Positions 10,801-19,084 of a stretch of 46,683 bases of DNA are shown piece after piece. The stretch lies in contig CAINLJ010000158.1 of assembly GCA_903850335.1 (NCBI GenBank), forward strand, positions 1 through 46,683, read 5' to 3'. A program made the position numbers and the translations under genes. The first letter of the stretch is position 1; every line of letters begins with the position of its first letter. The notes under the pieces were generated by a model. That model had not been told where the DNA came from. It did not search any database and saw only the letters and a list, made by a program, of their open reading frames with translations. The DNA comes from an uncultured Bacteroidia bacterium (lineage in GTDB: Bacteria > Bacteroidota > Bacteroidia > Bacteroidales > Prolixibacteraceae).

Positions 10801-10934
10801 TGGTTCCACGATTTGGATCCAAAGCCGTAATTAATGATGTTCCAAGAGAATTTGGATTCAAACCATTACCTGCCTCCGGACTGATAGGACCTGTTCAGAT
10901 AATTCCTGTTAAAGTGTTATCAATTAAATATTAA
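7884..10934 (+). CDS. Alpha-L-rhamnosidase-type glycoside hydrolase, GH106-like
   Basis: This 1016-residue secreted enzyme has a 20-residue signal peptide ending SVAQ. The N-terminal part shows the GH106 pattern: FKNPPADYWPHTRWWWPGN (33-51), EITYELEEMRSHGIRGVE, and LNFGGPGWIIGGGWV (114-128). A GATKFYNHGFNFSPEK segment lies near 440-455. Residues about 500-640 form a Rossmann-like insert (ILILPDVETIPL), and the C-terminus from about 820 is a jelly-roll carbohydrate-binding-like module (AEVWLNDKPAGSTW). GH106 enzymes release L-rhamnose from plant pectins; B. thetaiotaomicron BT0986 acts on rhamnogalacturonan II. The length matches the family. It is divergent from the GH141-like operon and convergent, with a 9-bp gap, with the esterase gene at 10944. 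Confidence 0.88.
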   Translation: MNKTILLLTFFVLFGTISVAQNSTEPDRIISGFKNPPADYWPHTRWWWPGNPVSKSEITYELEEMRSHGIRGVEQISMSEVYEKGNIPYLSDEFMEMLRHTVKEAKRLGMEVSLNFGGPGWIIGGGWVKEEEKSKDMVPTFTDLNGNTIYSGSLPDGLTKTKRSWEHYTPRLDGNETLLAVIAGKLDHDGNLHKESLTNLTSLVKGNKITWNVPNGDWRLMAFWLKKNGWSNAVDHFDKHAMENYCNYLGDKFYDAFGDEFGKTVESLFVDSFELPNLSSGINWSTGLLEEFKKNKGYDLIPLLPAIWWNIGELTPKVRYDVNEFLHKTGLNVFFRTFLGWCEDHHIQGRIQAYGFNTDNIEASGMAHIPEMEITAGEKDAADWFDTRIGPKQYVSSGAHLYGRKVVSAEVYTFIHWERYRETLEELKIASDGYLLAGATKFYNHGFNFSPEKIVSPTRSLPFAAYIQPQNVWWKFYPKLAEYIARCSWLLRQGDFSADIALYSPLANQWAINVLNMRKWTREFSWGQLGDLLISNGYNYDLINDDALQNFATIEGSKIKIRNLEYKILILPDVETIPLETLAFIEKFVEKGGIVIALERIPERSAGLTNFEVADQKVKELANHLFNIPKIPANKSENPYGLSGPGIVEGVTMNPYGQGGTYQLKNVIDRQIWWDKRSSMLDPFVETVRKHIAPDFGIDFAFEGLRKNDGLTFLHRKLGDRDIYFVSNIQDKPSNMPVTFRVKNKIIRKWNPFTGEITPVFSYSEVKDGIKVPLTLAPYESMFIEFSPGNPEAFLTKSNFMEIISAGKNGLTASASQNGNYSATVIRETGEKSVYADVSGIPAPYLIAGKWNMKLQGEGFTAISKISETLISWSDDPQTRNFSGTGRYEISFNLPPEYIQNDLKLFLDPGKIGNIAEVWLNDKPAGSTWMRNQKLELSGITKSGENKLVIEVTNTLINRISAMNQPPPVPETLVPRFGSKAVINDVPREFGFKPLPASGLIGPVQIIPVKVLSIKY

Positions 10935-10943
10935 TAAAAAAAA

Positions 10944-11801
10944 TTATTTTACATTGGTCGAAAGAAAAGGGATTATCTTATTTAATGCGTCAGTATTCGA
11001 TGCATCCGAAAATCCATGACCCTCGTTCGGATAGGTAAATATCTTGTTTGTAACCCCTGTTGAAGTAAGTTTATCCGCAAGCATTGTTGATTGTACCGGA
11101 AGTACAATATCGTCTATTAAACCCTGCAAAATAATTGTAGGAGGACTTTGAGCCGTAACAAAATTAATCGGACTTGATTGTGTATAGATGGCAGGGTCAT
11201 CAGTGTAAGACTTTCCTATTGCAGCAGTTAATGCAAGTTGCTGATAATAACCTTGATTCCAGATTGAGACCAGATCTGTAGGTCCAAAGAAATCAATCAC
11301 AGCCTTAACATGCTTTCCTGTATCATTCTTATAACTGTGGAGTAATGCCAGATGTGCTCCGGCACTTGCACCTAATATAATCAGATCTTTTGAAACAAGG
11401 TATCCTGTAGTTTTTGACAGGTAAAAATCAATCGCAGATTTAATGTCAAGCTCCTGAGTTGGAAACAGGTTGGATACACCGTATAGTGCAAGCCGGTAGT
11501 TAACATTGATAAAAGCAAAACCAGAGTTTCGTTTTTTCATGGAGTCAACAACAAAAGTCATGTCAGCCTTATCACCATCGAGCCAGGCACCTCCGTGAAT
11601 TACTACAATCGTCTTTGTGGTGGTAACAGTTCTTCCACCCGGAAGATATATATCCATTTTTTGCAGCGCATCTGCTCCATAACTTAAATCCGTATAAGTA
11701 ACCGGTTTTACCAGATCAACCGGAGGTGTCGGGGCAACATTATCCTTTTTGCAGGAAATCACAAAAATAACCAGTGTAAAAAGCAGTATATATAGACGCA
11801 T
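10944..11801 (-). CDS. Alpha/beta hydrolase lipoprotein, carboxylesterase-like
   Basis: The protein is 285 residues when started at ATG 11801. That start is preferred because it opens a lipoprotein signal (MRLYILLFTLVIFVISC, Cys17), while the 21-residue upstream extension has no signal character. HGGAW (69-73) forms the oxyanion hole, GASAG (144-148) holds the nucleophile Ser146, an acidic residue sits in the ID-D pair at 230-231, and His262 in NEGHGF completes the triad. This is the pattern of BD-FAE-type and hormone-sensitive-lipase-like carboxylesterases, many of which deacetylate plant polysaccharides. Location near the rhamnosidase gene suggests removal of acetyl or aromatic esters from pectin. 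It lies in the opposite orientation to its flanking genes, so it is a single transcription unit. Confidence 0.85.
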   Translation of the reverse strand: MRLYILLFTLVIFVISCKKDNVAPTPPVDLVKPVTYTDLSYGADALQKMDIYLPGGRTVTTTKTIVVIHGGAWLDGDKADMTFVVDSMKKRNSGFAFINVNYRLALYGVSNLFPTQELDIKSAIDFYLSKTTGYLVSKDLIILGASAGAHLALLHSYKNDTGKHVKAVIDFFGPTDLVSIWNQGYYQQLALTAAIGKSYTDDPAIYTQSSPINFVTAQSPPTIILQGLIDDIVLPVQSTMLADKLTSTGVTNKIFTYPNEGHGFSDASNTDALNKIIPFLSTNVK

Positions 11802-12025
11802 AAAAAAATTGTTAAATCTGTATTTGTAACAATATCCAGGGCACTTTGTTTCACCTGAAAGCAATAAATTTCAATGTTCAAAACTTCCTTTGAGTCAATG
11901 AAGGCATCAATAAATAATTATCTTTGAGCACATAATATTACCTGTACAGCTCTTGATTTTCCTTCTTTTGCAGCATTTTTAAAGAAGGATTTTTAATCTG
12001 AAATGGATTGTTCAAATTGCTTAAA

Positions 12026-13543
12026 ATGAATAAATTAATTAAAACATATCTGTTTTTTACCTCATTGTTGCTTCCTGCACTTTCATTCGCTCAGGAACTT
12101 CCGTTTCAGGCTGCCGAAATTTCTGTCTCTCCTGCAATACAACATTCATTCGTCAGGGGCGGAAGGATACTTATCTATCTTTCTGCGAAGACTGGCAAAG
12201 AACCAAGGAGGAATTCGGATCTGCTTATAGGGTATACTCCATCTGACTGGGATGGTACAACTGCCTTAATCCTCGACTCCAAAGACAAAATGATTCGCCA
12301 TACTGATCTGGCAAACGGATTTGTTCCTGAACCTAAGAAATTTTACTATCAGGCTGTTTATAAGCAAAATATAGATGATGGACAGGCAAATGTACCCGGG
12401 AACATCGTCAGTGAAATTGATTCTGTTGACATAGTCGGTGGTTCTGCAAGGTTGAATGTGCGATTTAATAAGATTATTCCACCGTATGAGATTGTTCAAA
12501 ATAAATTTGTCAGGAATGTCGTTATTCAAAGTAAATGTCTTACCGAATTTTCAGGTCACCCCCGTTATCTGAAAGCCTCCATCCTGCTTCCTTCCGGCTA
12601 TTTTGATAATCCGGGATTATCTTATCCGGTATGTTACAGGGTTCCAGGTCTGAACGGAAGATATGACGGAGTAAACGGGATGATCAAAAATCCTCAGTTT
12701 TCCGAATGGTGGTTCTCGAAAGGCACTCCTCAGATAATTTATGTTTTTGTCGATTCTCAGGGTCCCTTTGGCGATTCATATCAGGTAGACTCTGAGAATA
12801 ACGGCCCTTGCGGAAAGGCCTTTACTCAGGAACTTATTCCTGAAATTGAAAAGTTGGTTCATTATGACAGCAATTCAGGTAAACGTTACCTGGCCGGAGC
12901 ATCAACAGGTGGCTGGGTTGTTCTGGGGTTGCAGATTTTTTATCCTGATTTTTTTAACGGTGCATGGGCCTACAGTCCTGATCCAGTTGATTTTGAGCAT
13001 TATGGACTTATTAATATTTACAAGGACGAGAGTGCTTTTTATAACAGGTTTGGTTATTTACAACCCGAGTCGAGAACAGTCCTTGGGGAGCCCAAAGGGT
13101 CGATGAAGGAGGCAATCGAAGACGAGAATGTTCAAAGCCGTACAAATAATTACCTTGTTTCCGGTGATCAGTTTGGTGCTTACAATGCGGTCTTTGGACC
13201 ACGGGGGAAAGATGGACTTCCTTCTTTAATGTTTGACCCGGAGACTGGTAAGATTGATCATGAAATTGCTGTTCAATGGGAAAAATACGATTTAAAGAAA
13301 GTTCTCGAGAAAAACTGGCCGACTCTTGGCCCTAAACTCCAGGGAAAGTTATGGATCTGGACTGGAGACATGGATGGTCTGTACTCGAATGTAGCCACAA
13401 GGTTTTTGAAAATGTTTCTGGATAAGACCGAAAATCCAAAATCCGATGCGAAAATTTCTTTCACCCCAATGGCGGGCCATTGTGCCGAATGGAATGATAA
13501 AACAGTCTTAATGATGGTAGCCGAAAAAGCTGCCGGGAAGTAA
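12026..13543 (+). CDS. Exported alpha/beta hydrolase, putative esterase
   Basis: Starting at ATG 12026 gives 505 residues with a clean signal peptide (cleavage after LSFAQ, about residue 23). An in-frame ATG at 12008 adds only six residues and is less likely. Residues 25-165 are a beta-rich N-terminal domain. The catalytic domain (about 166-505) resembles the esterase D/feruloyl-esterase group: strand YPVCYRVPGLNG, nucleophile in GASTGG (291-296, Ser293), a probable acid in TGDMDG near 442, and a His in MAGHCAEW near 485. Substrate cannot be read from sequence; short acyl or feruloyl esters of plant polysaccharides would fit the context. The phosphoesterase gene starts 77 bp downstream on the same strand and may be co-transcribed. 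Confidence 0.75.
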   Translation: MNKLIKTYLFFTSLLLPALSFAQELPFQAAEISVSPAIQHSFVRGGRILIYLSAKTGKEPRRNSDLLIGYTPSDWDGTTALILDSKDKMIRHTDLANGFVPEPKKFYYQAVYKQNIDDGQANVPGNIVSEIDSVDIVGGSARLNVRFNKIIPPYEIVQNKFVRNVVIQSKCLTEFSGHPRYLKASILLPSGYFDNPGLSYPVCYRVPGLNGRYDGVNGMIKNPQFSEWWFSKGTPQIIYVFVDSQGPFGDSYQVDSENNGPCGKAFTQELIPEIEKLVHYDSNSGKRYLAGASTGGWVVLGLQIFYPDFFNGAWAYSPDPVDFEHYGLINIYKDESAFYNRFGYLQPESRTVLGEPKGSMKEAIEDENVQSRTNNYLVSGDQFGAYNAVFGPRGKDGLPSLMFDPETGKIDHEIAVQWEKYDLKKVLEKNWPTLGPKLQGKLWIWTGDMDGLYSNVATRFLKMFLDKTENPKSDAKISFTPMAGHCAEWNDKTVLMMVAEKAAGK

Positions 13544-13620
13544 CCTAAATCTTTAGAGCATTCATATTAATTCAAATTCAGAAGTATAAATCCGATAACA
13601 TAAACAAAAAAGTTAAACAG

Positions 13621-16302
13621 ATGAAAAGTATAATCCTGATATTTAGTGTGATCAGTTTCTTACTGGCTGGAGTTCCAGTGTTTTCTCAGTCGAAAAAAAC
13701 TCTTAAGCAACAGAATGAATACCTCTCTTCCTATGAGAATAATACACTTAACAACAGCATATTGCCCGTGTTGATGCCCTTTAACCGCTGGATTGATCCG
13801 GCAGGCGATCAACTCTATTATGGCGACAAAACCGATGAGAACCATGCACTTGATTGTGCTATCTCACCCGACAGCAAATGGATTGCTGTAGAGGGGCGTT
13901 ATTCGGTTGTAATTATCGATCCGGTAAGTAAAAAAATTGTCAGCCGGTCGGCATTAAAGAGTCCGTTTGTTAAGGAAAACCTTATGAATACCTATTCAGG
14001 CATTTCGTGGCGTAAAACTGGCGATACTTACGAATTGTACTGGAGTGCCGTAGGAAAACCAAACAAATCATTTGTGATGCAGGCCTCATGGGATGGTAAG
14101 GAGATCAAATTATTGAAAACATTTCCTTTCGAAGCCGTTAAACCTGCCGGCTCAGCCGTGCCAAATGAGGTTTGTGTACAGGAAGAATCCGGAAAACCAG
14201 TACTTTATGTAGTACTTAACGGTAATAATACGATTGATAAACTTGATATTCAAACCGGTAAAACTATCTGGTCGGTCCCTTCAGGGGTGGCACCATTTGG
14301 GATTGTATTAGTGAGCGGGAAATTATATGTTACCAATTGGGCTGGCTCCGTTCCCGTTAACGGAGATGCAAATGTTGCCGGAGTACCATGGGGAAGTGCA
14401 AAGGTAGATCCACTAACAGGTGCAACAAGCGAAGGTACCGTTTCCGTTCTGGATCCGAAAACGGGGAAACTTTTAAAGGAAATCAGGGTGGGTTTACATC
14501 CAAACGATATCATTGGCTCACCTGATCAGAAATTTGTATTTGTATCCAATGCAAACAGTGACCAGGTCTCAGTTATTAATTCAGCAAATGATGAAGTTTC
14601 TGAACAGATTTCTGTACGGTTATCACCTGAAAAAAATAACTACTTTGGCGATTCTCCAAACGGACTGGGAATTACAAGTGATGGTAAAACACTGTTCGTT
14701 GCAAATGGAATGGATAACGCACTTGCAGTTGTAAAACTTGGGAACCGCTCATCCTCAGCAGCTGACAAAAGCAGCAAAGTACAGGGATTTATTCCTACAG
14801 GTGCTTACCCGGGAGGCGTTGCAGTTTATAATGACAATCTGCTTTTTGTAGCTAACATTGAAAGTGAAGGGTCACGTATCCCTATTACTTCTGAAACCAC
14901 TGGTCACACAAACTATAATGCTCACCGTATGATGGCTTCAGTTTCTGTTATTGCAGTTCCAGGAAAGGGTACCTTACAGAAATTTACCGAAAAAGTCGAA
15001 AAAAGTAACCAGCTCTTCCGGCTCGCACTAACGGAAAAGCTGCCACGGAAAAACGCTGACCCCGCTCCGGTTCCTCTAAGAATTGGTGAACCATCTGTAT
15101 TTAAGCATGTTATCTATATAATCAAGGAGAACCGTACATACGATCAGGTACTAGGAGATGTGACTGCAGGTAATGGCGATTCCACACTTTGCGTTTTCGG
15201 CCGGAAAATCACACCCAACATGCATAAAATTTGCAATGAATACTTTCTCATGGACAACTATCATGCATCTGGAAAGTGTTCGGCCGAGGGGCATCAGTGG
15301 ACCGATATGGGTATGGTTACCGATTATGTTGAAAAAAATGTACGGGCATGGATTCGCAGCTATCCGCACGTTCAGTATGACGCACTTGTATACGCACCCA
15401 CAGGATTTATTTGGGACAATGCCCTGAAACATGGCAAGAGCACCCGTATTTACGGAGAAGCCTGTGATGTCGAATATGATAAGAGCATGAACTGGACCTC
15501 GATATACAGCGACTTTCTTAGCGGTAAAAAGTTTGATTTTACAAATAAAACAACCATTAAACCTGTAGAAAAAATTCTTAGTCAGAATTTCCCAAGTTCC
15601 GACAATCACAACATTCCGGATATCCTGAGGGCAAAGAGTTTTATTGATGAGATGAATGCCTGTGAGAAATTAGAGGGGGATCAATGGCCCGAGCTTATGA
15701 TAATGGCATTGTCAAATGATCATACGGCAGGTACAAGACCCGGACTACCAACACCTCGCGCCCTTGTTGCGGACAATGATCTTGCAATGGGACAAATCAT
15801 TGAAGCTGTTTCCAAAAGCAGATTCTGGAAAAATACTGCAATCTTCATCACTGAGGATGATTCGCAGGATGGATGGGACCATGTCTCAGCATACCGGACT
15901 GTTGGAACCATTGTCAGTCCTTACACCAAAATCAAAAAGACTGTAACGACAAATTACAACCAGGTCTCCATGCTCCGCACAATCGAACAGATATTGGGTC
16001 TGCCTCCAATGAACATAAGCGATGCAACTGCGATGCCAATGTTCGAATGTTTCTCTGATGTAGCCGATTTTACTCCATATTCTTCACTGCCCAACCAGAT
16101 CCCATTAAATGAAATGAATAAGAGCCTTGCGGAACTGAAAGGTCAGGCACGTCATTTTGCACGTAAAAGCATGGATCCTCAGTTTGATCATATCGATGCG
16201 GGCGAAGACGACCTTTTAAACCGCATTATTTGGTTTGCAATGAAGGGAAAGACAAAATACCCTTCCAAATATGCAGGTAAAGAGGAGGGGGAAAAGGAAT
16301 AA
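13621..16302 (+). CDS. Secreted beta-propeller / phosphoesterase-family fusion protein
   Basis: This 893-residue protein has a signal peptide of about 23 residues ending VFSQ. Residues about 60-460 form a YncE-like seven-bladed propeller (blade motifs YVTNWAGS, TVSVLDPKTGKL, FVFVSNANSDQVSVIN). Residues about 495-860 match the phosphoesterase family that includes phospholipase C and acid phosphatases: HVIYIIKENRTYDQVLGD (about 496-513), DNYHASGKCSAEGHQWTDMG, and EDDSQDGWDH (about 745-754), where the Asp and His residues would bind metal. Such fusions are common in environmental Bacteroidetes and Acidobacteria, but their substrate is generally not known. It probably hydrolyses a phosphodiester or phosphomonoester outside the cytoplasm. 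Confidence 0.86.
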   Translation: MKSIILIFSVISFLLAGVPVFSQSKKTLKQQNEYLSSYENNTLNNSILPVLMPFNRWIDPAGDQLYYGDKTDENHALDCAISPDSKWIAVEGRYSVVIIDPVSKKIVSRSALKSPFVKENLMNTYSGISWRKTGDTYELYWSAVGKPNKSFVMQASWDGKEIKLLKTFPFEAVKPAGSAVPNEVCVQEESGKPVLYVVLNGNNTIDKLDIQTGKTIWSVPSGVAPFGIVLVSGKLYVTNWAGSVPVNGDANVAGVPWGSAKVDPLTGATSEGTVSVLDPKTGKLLKEIRVGLHPNDIIGSPDQKFVFVSNANSDQVSVINSANDEVSEQISVRLSPEKNNYFGDSPNGLGITSDGKTLFVANGMDNALAVVKLGNRSSSAADKSSKVQGFIPTGAYPGGVAVYNDNLLFVANIESEGSRIPITSETTGHTNYNAHRMMASVSVIAVPGKGTLQKFTEKVEKSNQLFRLALTEKLPRKNADPAPVPLRIGEPSVFKHVIYIIKENRTYDQVLGDVTAGNGDSTLCVFGRKITPNMHKICNEYFLMDNYHASGKCSAEGHQWTDMGMVTDYVEKNVRAWIRSYPHVQYDALVYAPTGFIWDNALKHGKSTRIYGEACDVEYDKSMNWTSIYSDFLSGKKFDFTNKTTIKPVEKILSQNFPSSDNHNIPDILRAKSFIDEMNACEKLEGDQWPELMIMALSNDHTAGTRPGLPTPRALVADNDLAMGQIIEAVSKSRFWKNTAIFITEDDSQDGWDHVSAYRTVGTIVSPYTKIKKTVTTNYNQVSMLRTIEQILGLPPMNISDATAMPMFECFSDVADFTPYSSLPNQIPLNEMNKSLAELKGQARHFARKSMDPQFDHIDAGEDDLLNRIIWFAMKGKTKYPSKYAGKEEGEKE

Positions 16303-16361
16303 GACAGACAAACTTAAAAATTCATCGCTTCGGAACAATCTGTCGTAAAAGCTTGTTACAT

Positions 16362-16398
16362 TAATTAATTCAGGAAGGATGTTTTCCTGAATTAATTA
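16362..16398 (+). terminator. Perfect 15-bp hairpin between phosphoesterase and membrane protein genes
   Basis: The arms TAATTAATTCAGGAA (16362-16376) and TTCCTGAATTAATTA (16384-16398) are exact reverse complements around a 7-nt loop. It lies 59 bp after the phosphoesterase stop and ends 14 bp before the ATG at 16413. It could terminate the upstream gene, although the following sequence (TTAATTCAACTTTT) is only a modest U-tract. It could instead fold in the leader of the next gene and control it. Confidence 0.6.
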
Positions 16399-16412
16399 TT
16401 AATTCAACTTTT

Positions 16413-16778
16413 ATGAAGGTATATATTGTAAGCATGTTAAATGCTTTTGTATTGATTTTATTGGGCTTATGGGGATACCTGGGCTCACAGACGCCATCAC
16501 CAACGGCTCTTATACCCGTTTTTGCGGGTATTTTATTACTATCCTTTGTGCGGGGAGTAAAAAACAGTAACAGGATCATTGCCCATTTGGCTGTTACTCT
16601 GACGTTAATTCTAATCATTGCATTAATTAAGCCTCTTACAGGTTCTATCGGCCGGGCCGATACTGGTGCAATCATTCGAGTGATCGCAATGATGATCTCG
16701 TGCACAATCAGCATGGTTTATTTCATCCGAAGTTTTATTGCAGTCAGAAAGGCCAGAACAAAACCTGCCGGGGAATGA
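16413..16778 (+). CDS. Small integral membrane protein, function unknown
   Basis: This 121-residue protein has four predicted transmembrane segments (about 7-24, 30-46, 55-75 and 85-108) with a positively charged C-terminus (VRKARTKPAGE). It resembles small four-helix membrane proteins seen widely in Bacteroidetes, but I cannot assign a function. The antisense frame over the same stretch is a shadow: it lacks a coherent membrane topology and has no start context. A strong hairpin sits directly upstream of the start. The gene stands between two exported-enzyme genes, with 90 bp to the next coding region. Confidence 0.62.
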   Translation: MKVYIVSMLNAFVLILLGLWGYLGSQTPSPTALIPVFAGILLLSFVRGVKNSNRIIAHLAVTLTLILIIALIKPLTGSIGRADTGAIIRVIAMMISCTISMVYFIRSFIAVRKARTKPAGE

Positions 16779-16817
16779 TTTGAGATGTCCGGTCTACCTG
16801 TCTAAGGCCGATTTTTG

Positions 16818-16847
16818 TAAATTTGGAAGTTATACCAAAAGGTATAA
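16818..16847 (+). promoter_or_regulatory. Candidate -7 element followed by palindromic operator-like site
   Basis: TAAATTTG at 16818-16825 matches the Bacteroidetes -7 consensus TAnnTTTG. Five bases later lies a perfect inverted repeat, TTATACC-AAAA-GGTATAA (16830-16847), which would cover the predicted transcription start. A -33 element is not convincing. The arrangement would suit repression of the GH99-like gene that starts at 16869, or a 5'-end hairpin stabilising its mRNA. Confidence 0.38.
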
Positions 16848-16868
16848 AATAACAAAATTGACAACAAC

Positions 16869-18698
16869 ATGAAATCTAAAATACTAAATATCAGGAATAT
16901 AATTTTTGATGGAATCGTTTTTGTCATTTTCATTTTTTATACAGGCAATGTTTTCTCCCAATCTGTAATCAGCGATCAATGGGCAGCAAGTGATGCCTTG
17001 GGGCGTAAATTAAGGGATTTCAAGTCTGCCGGTGATAAGAGGAAAGATAAGTTTGTGGCTTTATTTTACTGGACGTGGCATCAGGGTGATGATGATACAA
17101 CCTGTTCCGTTAAAAATATAACGGAAATTATAAGGAATTTTCCTCTGGCAATGAAGGATTATAATCACCAGGCCTGGGGTACTAAAAAACCCGGCTTCTT
17201 CTTTTGGGAGGAGCCTTTGTTTGGATATTATAAAACCACCGACCCCTGGGTGTTAAGAAAACATGCCGAAATGCTTGCCGATGCAAGGATAGATGCTGTG
17301 TTCTTCGATTGCACAAACGGAAGTATAACCTGGAAGGAATCCTGTGAAGCCCTGTTTAAGACCTGGAATCAGGCTCAAAACGATGGAGTTAATGTCCCCA
17401 GGATCGCGTTTATGCTTCCCTTTGGTCCCTCATCGGATGCCTTAACCTCTCTGCGCCAACTTTACCGCGATGTATTCAAACCCAGGCGTTATGAAAATCT
17501 TTGGTTTTACTGGAAGGGCAAACCATGTATTATGGCCTATCCTGACAATCTTACCGGGACAGCTGAGGACACTGAAATTGCCAGTTTTTTCACCTTCCGT
17601 CCGGGGCAGCCTGATTATATTAACGGACCAAAACGGAATGACCAGTGGGGCTGGCTGGAAAATTATCCGCAGCATGGATATGTTAAAGATGGAAATGGAA
17701 GGTTCGAGGAGGTTACAGCCGGAGTAGCACAAAACGCATCTCCTTCAACAAATGGACATTGCAGTGCGTTTAACCTCCCTGGTTCTTTCGGGCGGAGCTA
17801 CAGCAAAAAAAATAGCTTCGATCCGAGAGTCGATGGATACCTCTACGGATGGAATTTTCAGGAACAATGGGACCGGGCTATCGAAATTGACCCGGAACTC
17901 GTGTTCGTTACCGGCTGGAATGAATTTATCGCCGGACAGTGGTTACCCAAGGATAACTGGACTGGCAATCCCTTCTCTTTTGTTGATGAATTCGACTGGG
18001 AACACAGTCGCGATATTGAACCAAACAAGGGTTGGGGTGATAAGGGGGACGTATATTATTTGCAGTTGGTTGATAATGTCCGTAAATTCAAAGGAATGGA
18101 CCCCCCGTTAAAGGCTTCCAAACCAAAAACAATTATCATCGGTAACGTTAACGGATGGGATCATGTGGAACCGTATTATCGTCATTACAAAGGGAATACC
18201 TTGCCTCGAAATCATGCAGGACGAAATGACAGGTATTATACAAACCATAGCGGGCGTAATGATATCATTGGAGCCAAGGTTACGAACGACACTGAAAAAC
18301 TATTTTTTTATGTTGAAACCGCTGATAAGCTTTCTCCTCAAACCGACCGAAACTGGATGATGCTTTTTATTGATTCGGATTGTGATAAAACGACTGGCTG
18401 GAATGGGTATGATTTCGTCCTAAACTGCGTAAAACCTCAGGACGGAAGGTTAATTGTGGAAAAAAATATTGGTAACCATTGGGAATGGGAGACTGTTGCC
18501 AAAGCAAATTTTGCGGTTAGTGGAAATAAACTCGAACTTGAAATCAATCGCAGGAGTCTGAACCTGCAAAACAAGGCCATAGATATTGAATTCAAATGGA
18601 ATGACAATATGCAGGAGAACGGAAATATTATGGACTTCTATGTGAATGGGGACACCGCCCCGGGTGGTAGGTTTAATTTTATATACAAAGACAATTAA
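16869..18698 (+). CDS. Secreted GH99/GH71-like glycan-active protein with C-terminal beta-sandwich
   Basis: This 609-residue protein has a signal anchor or signal peptide (hydrophobic about 12-30, ending VFSQ). The N-terminal barrel-like part opens with KFVALFYWTWHQGD, followed by FFFWEEPLFGYYKTTDPWVL and DARIDAVFFDCTNG. This pattern is reminiscent of GH99 and GH71 enzymes and the DUF-type barrels annotated beside them. ITGWNEF-like residues are present as FVTGWNEFIAGQW near 350, a typical strand-8 position for this group. Residues about 430-609 resemble a CBM9-like/DOMON sandwich (LSPQTDRNWMMLFIDSDCD). GH99 members cleave alpha-mannosides internally, but sequence alone does not fix the substrate here. 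The stop lies in the AT palindrome TTAATATATATTAA (18695-18708), just before the next start codon. Confidence 0.68.
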   Translation: MKSKILNIRNIIFDGIVFVIFIFYTGNVFSQSVISDQWAASDALGRKLRDFKSAGDKRKDKFVALFYWTWHQGDDDTTCSVKNITEIIRNFPLAMKDYNHQAWGTKKPGFFFWEEPLFGYYKTTDPWVLRKHAEMLADARIDAVFFDCTNGSITWKESCEALFKTWNQAQNDGVNVPRIAFMLPFGPSSDALTSLRQLYRDVFKPRRYENLWFYWKGKPCIMAYPDNLTGTAEDTEIASFFTFRPGQPDYINGPKRNDQWGWLENYPQHGYVKDGNGRFEEVTAGVAQNASPSTNGHCSAFNLPGSFGRSYSKKNSFDPRVDGYLYGWNFQEQWDRAIEIDPELVFVTGWNEFIAGQWLPKDNWTGNPFSFVDEFDWEHSRDIEPNKGWGDKGDVYYLQLVDNVRKFKGMDPPLKASKPKTIIIGNVNGWDHVEPYYRHYKGNTLPRNHAGRNDRYYTNHSGRNDIIGAKVTNDTEKLFFYVETADKLSPQTDRNWMMLFIDSDCDKTTGWNGYDFVLNCVKPQDGRLIVEKNIGNHWEWETVAKANFAVSGNKLELEINRRSLNLQNKAIDIEFKWNDNMQENGNIMDFYVNGDTAPGGRFNFIYKDN

Positions 18699-18708
18699 TA
18701 TATATTAA

Positions 18709-18975
18709 ATGAGTAGGTTACAGAAATTGAGATATAGGTTAGGATTGCTGTTGATACTGGTTTCAATCCCGGTGTTTCTCTCTCTGTTTTCACTTCCTTT
18801 TCTTCCGGTAGAAACAAAGGTGAGAATTTTATTGGCCCCCGTATTGCTTGTAACAGGTGAATTAATGTTTTGGCTCGGCATCATCCTAATCGGGAAGGAG
18901 GTCTATGTCAGTTTTAAAGCAAAATTAAACCGCTATTTTAAAAATGACGCTAAGCCTTCAAACAAATCAGAATAA
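18709..18975 (+). CDS. Small two-helix membrane protein, transporter-suffix-like
   Basis: This 88-residue protein has two hydrophobic segments (about 8-30 and 39-62) and a basic C-terminal tail. The pattern of SLPFLPVETKVRILLAP, then GELMFWLGIILIGKEV, matches small proteins that databases call transporter-suffix domain proteins, whose role is unknown. It starts 10 bp after the GH99-like gene and is probably its operon partner. The partner context does not clarify function. Confidence 0.62.
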   Translation: MSRLQKLRYRLGLLLILVSIPVFLSLFSLPFLPVETKVRILLAPVLLVTGELMFWLGIILIGKEVYVSFKAKLNRYFKNDAKPSNKSE

Positions 18976-18980
18976 CTGTA

Positions 18981-19012
18981 ATTGCAGATCATAATATTTT
19001 AGTTTAATTTTG
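18981..19012 (+). promoter_or_regulatory. Candidate promoter of the STAS/ABC-transporter operon
   Basis: ATTG (18981-18984), a 20-bp spacer and TAATTTTG (19005-19012) closely fit the Bacteroidetes TTTG-N19-TAnnTTTG promoter. Transcription would start near 19019, leaving a leader of about 65 bases before the ATG at 19085. No clear terminator separates it from the preceding small membrane protein. Confidence 0.48.
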
Positions 19013-19084
19013 AAGTAAACGTATTCCTGATGAAGGACCGGTAATAAAAACCTTGAACAAACCGATATTCTCAAACAGTTTAGC

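Noticed and set aside
15151-15609. 152-codon antisense open frame
   Set aside because: It is antisense to the conserved phosphoesterase domain and has no motif or start context.
16370-16714. 114-codon antisense frame over the small membrane protein
   Set aside because: The plus-strand frame has four coherent hydrophobic helices and a basic tail; the antisense frame does not, and its end overlaps the hairpin.
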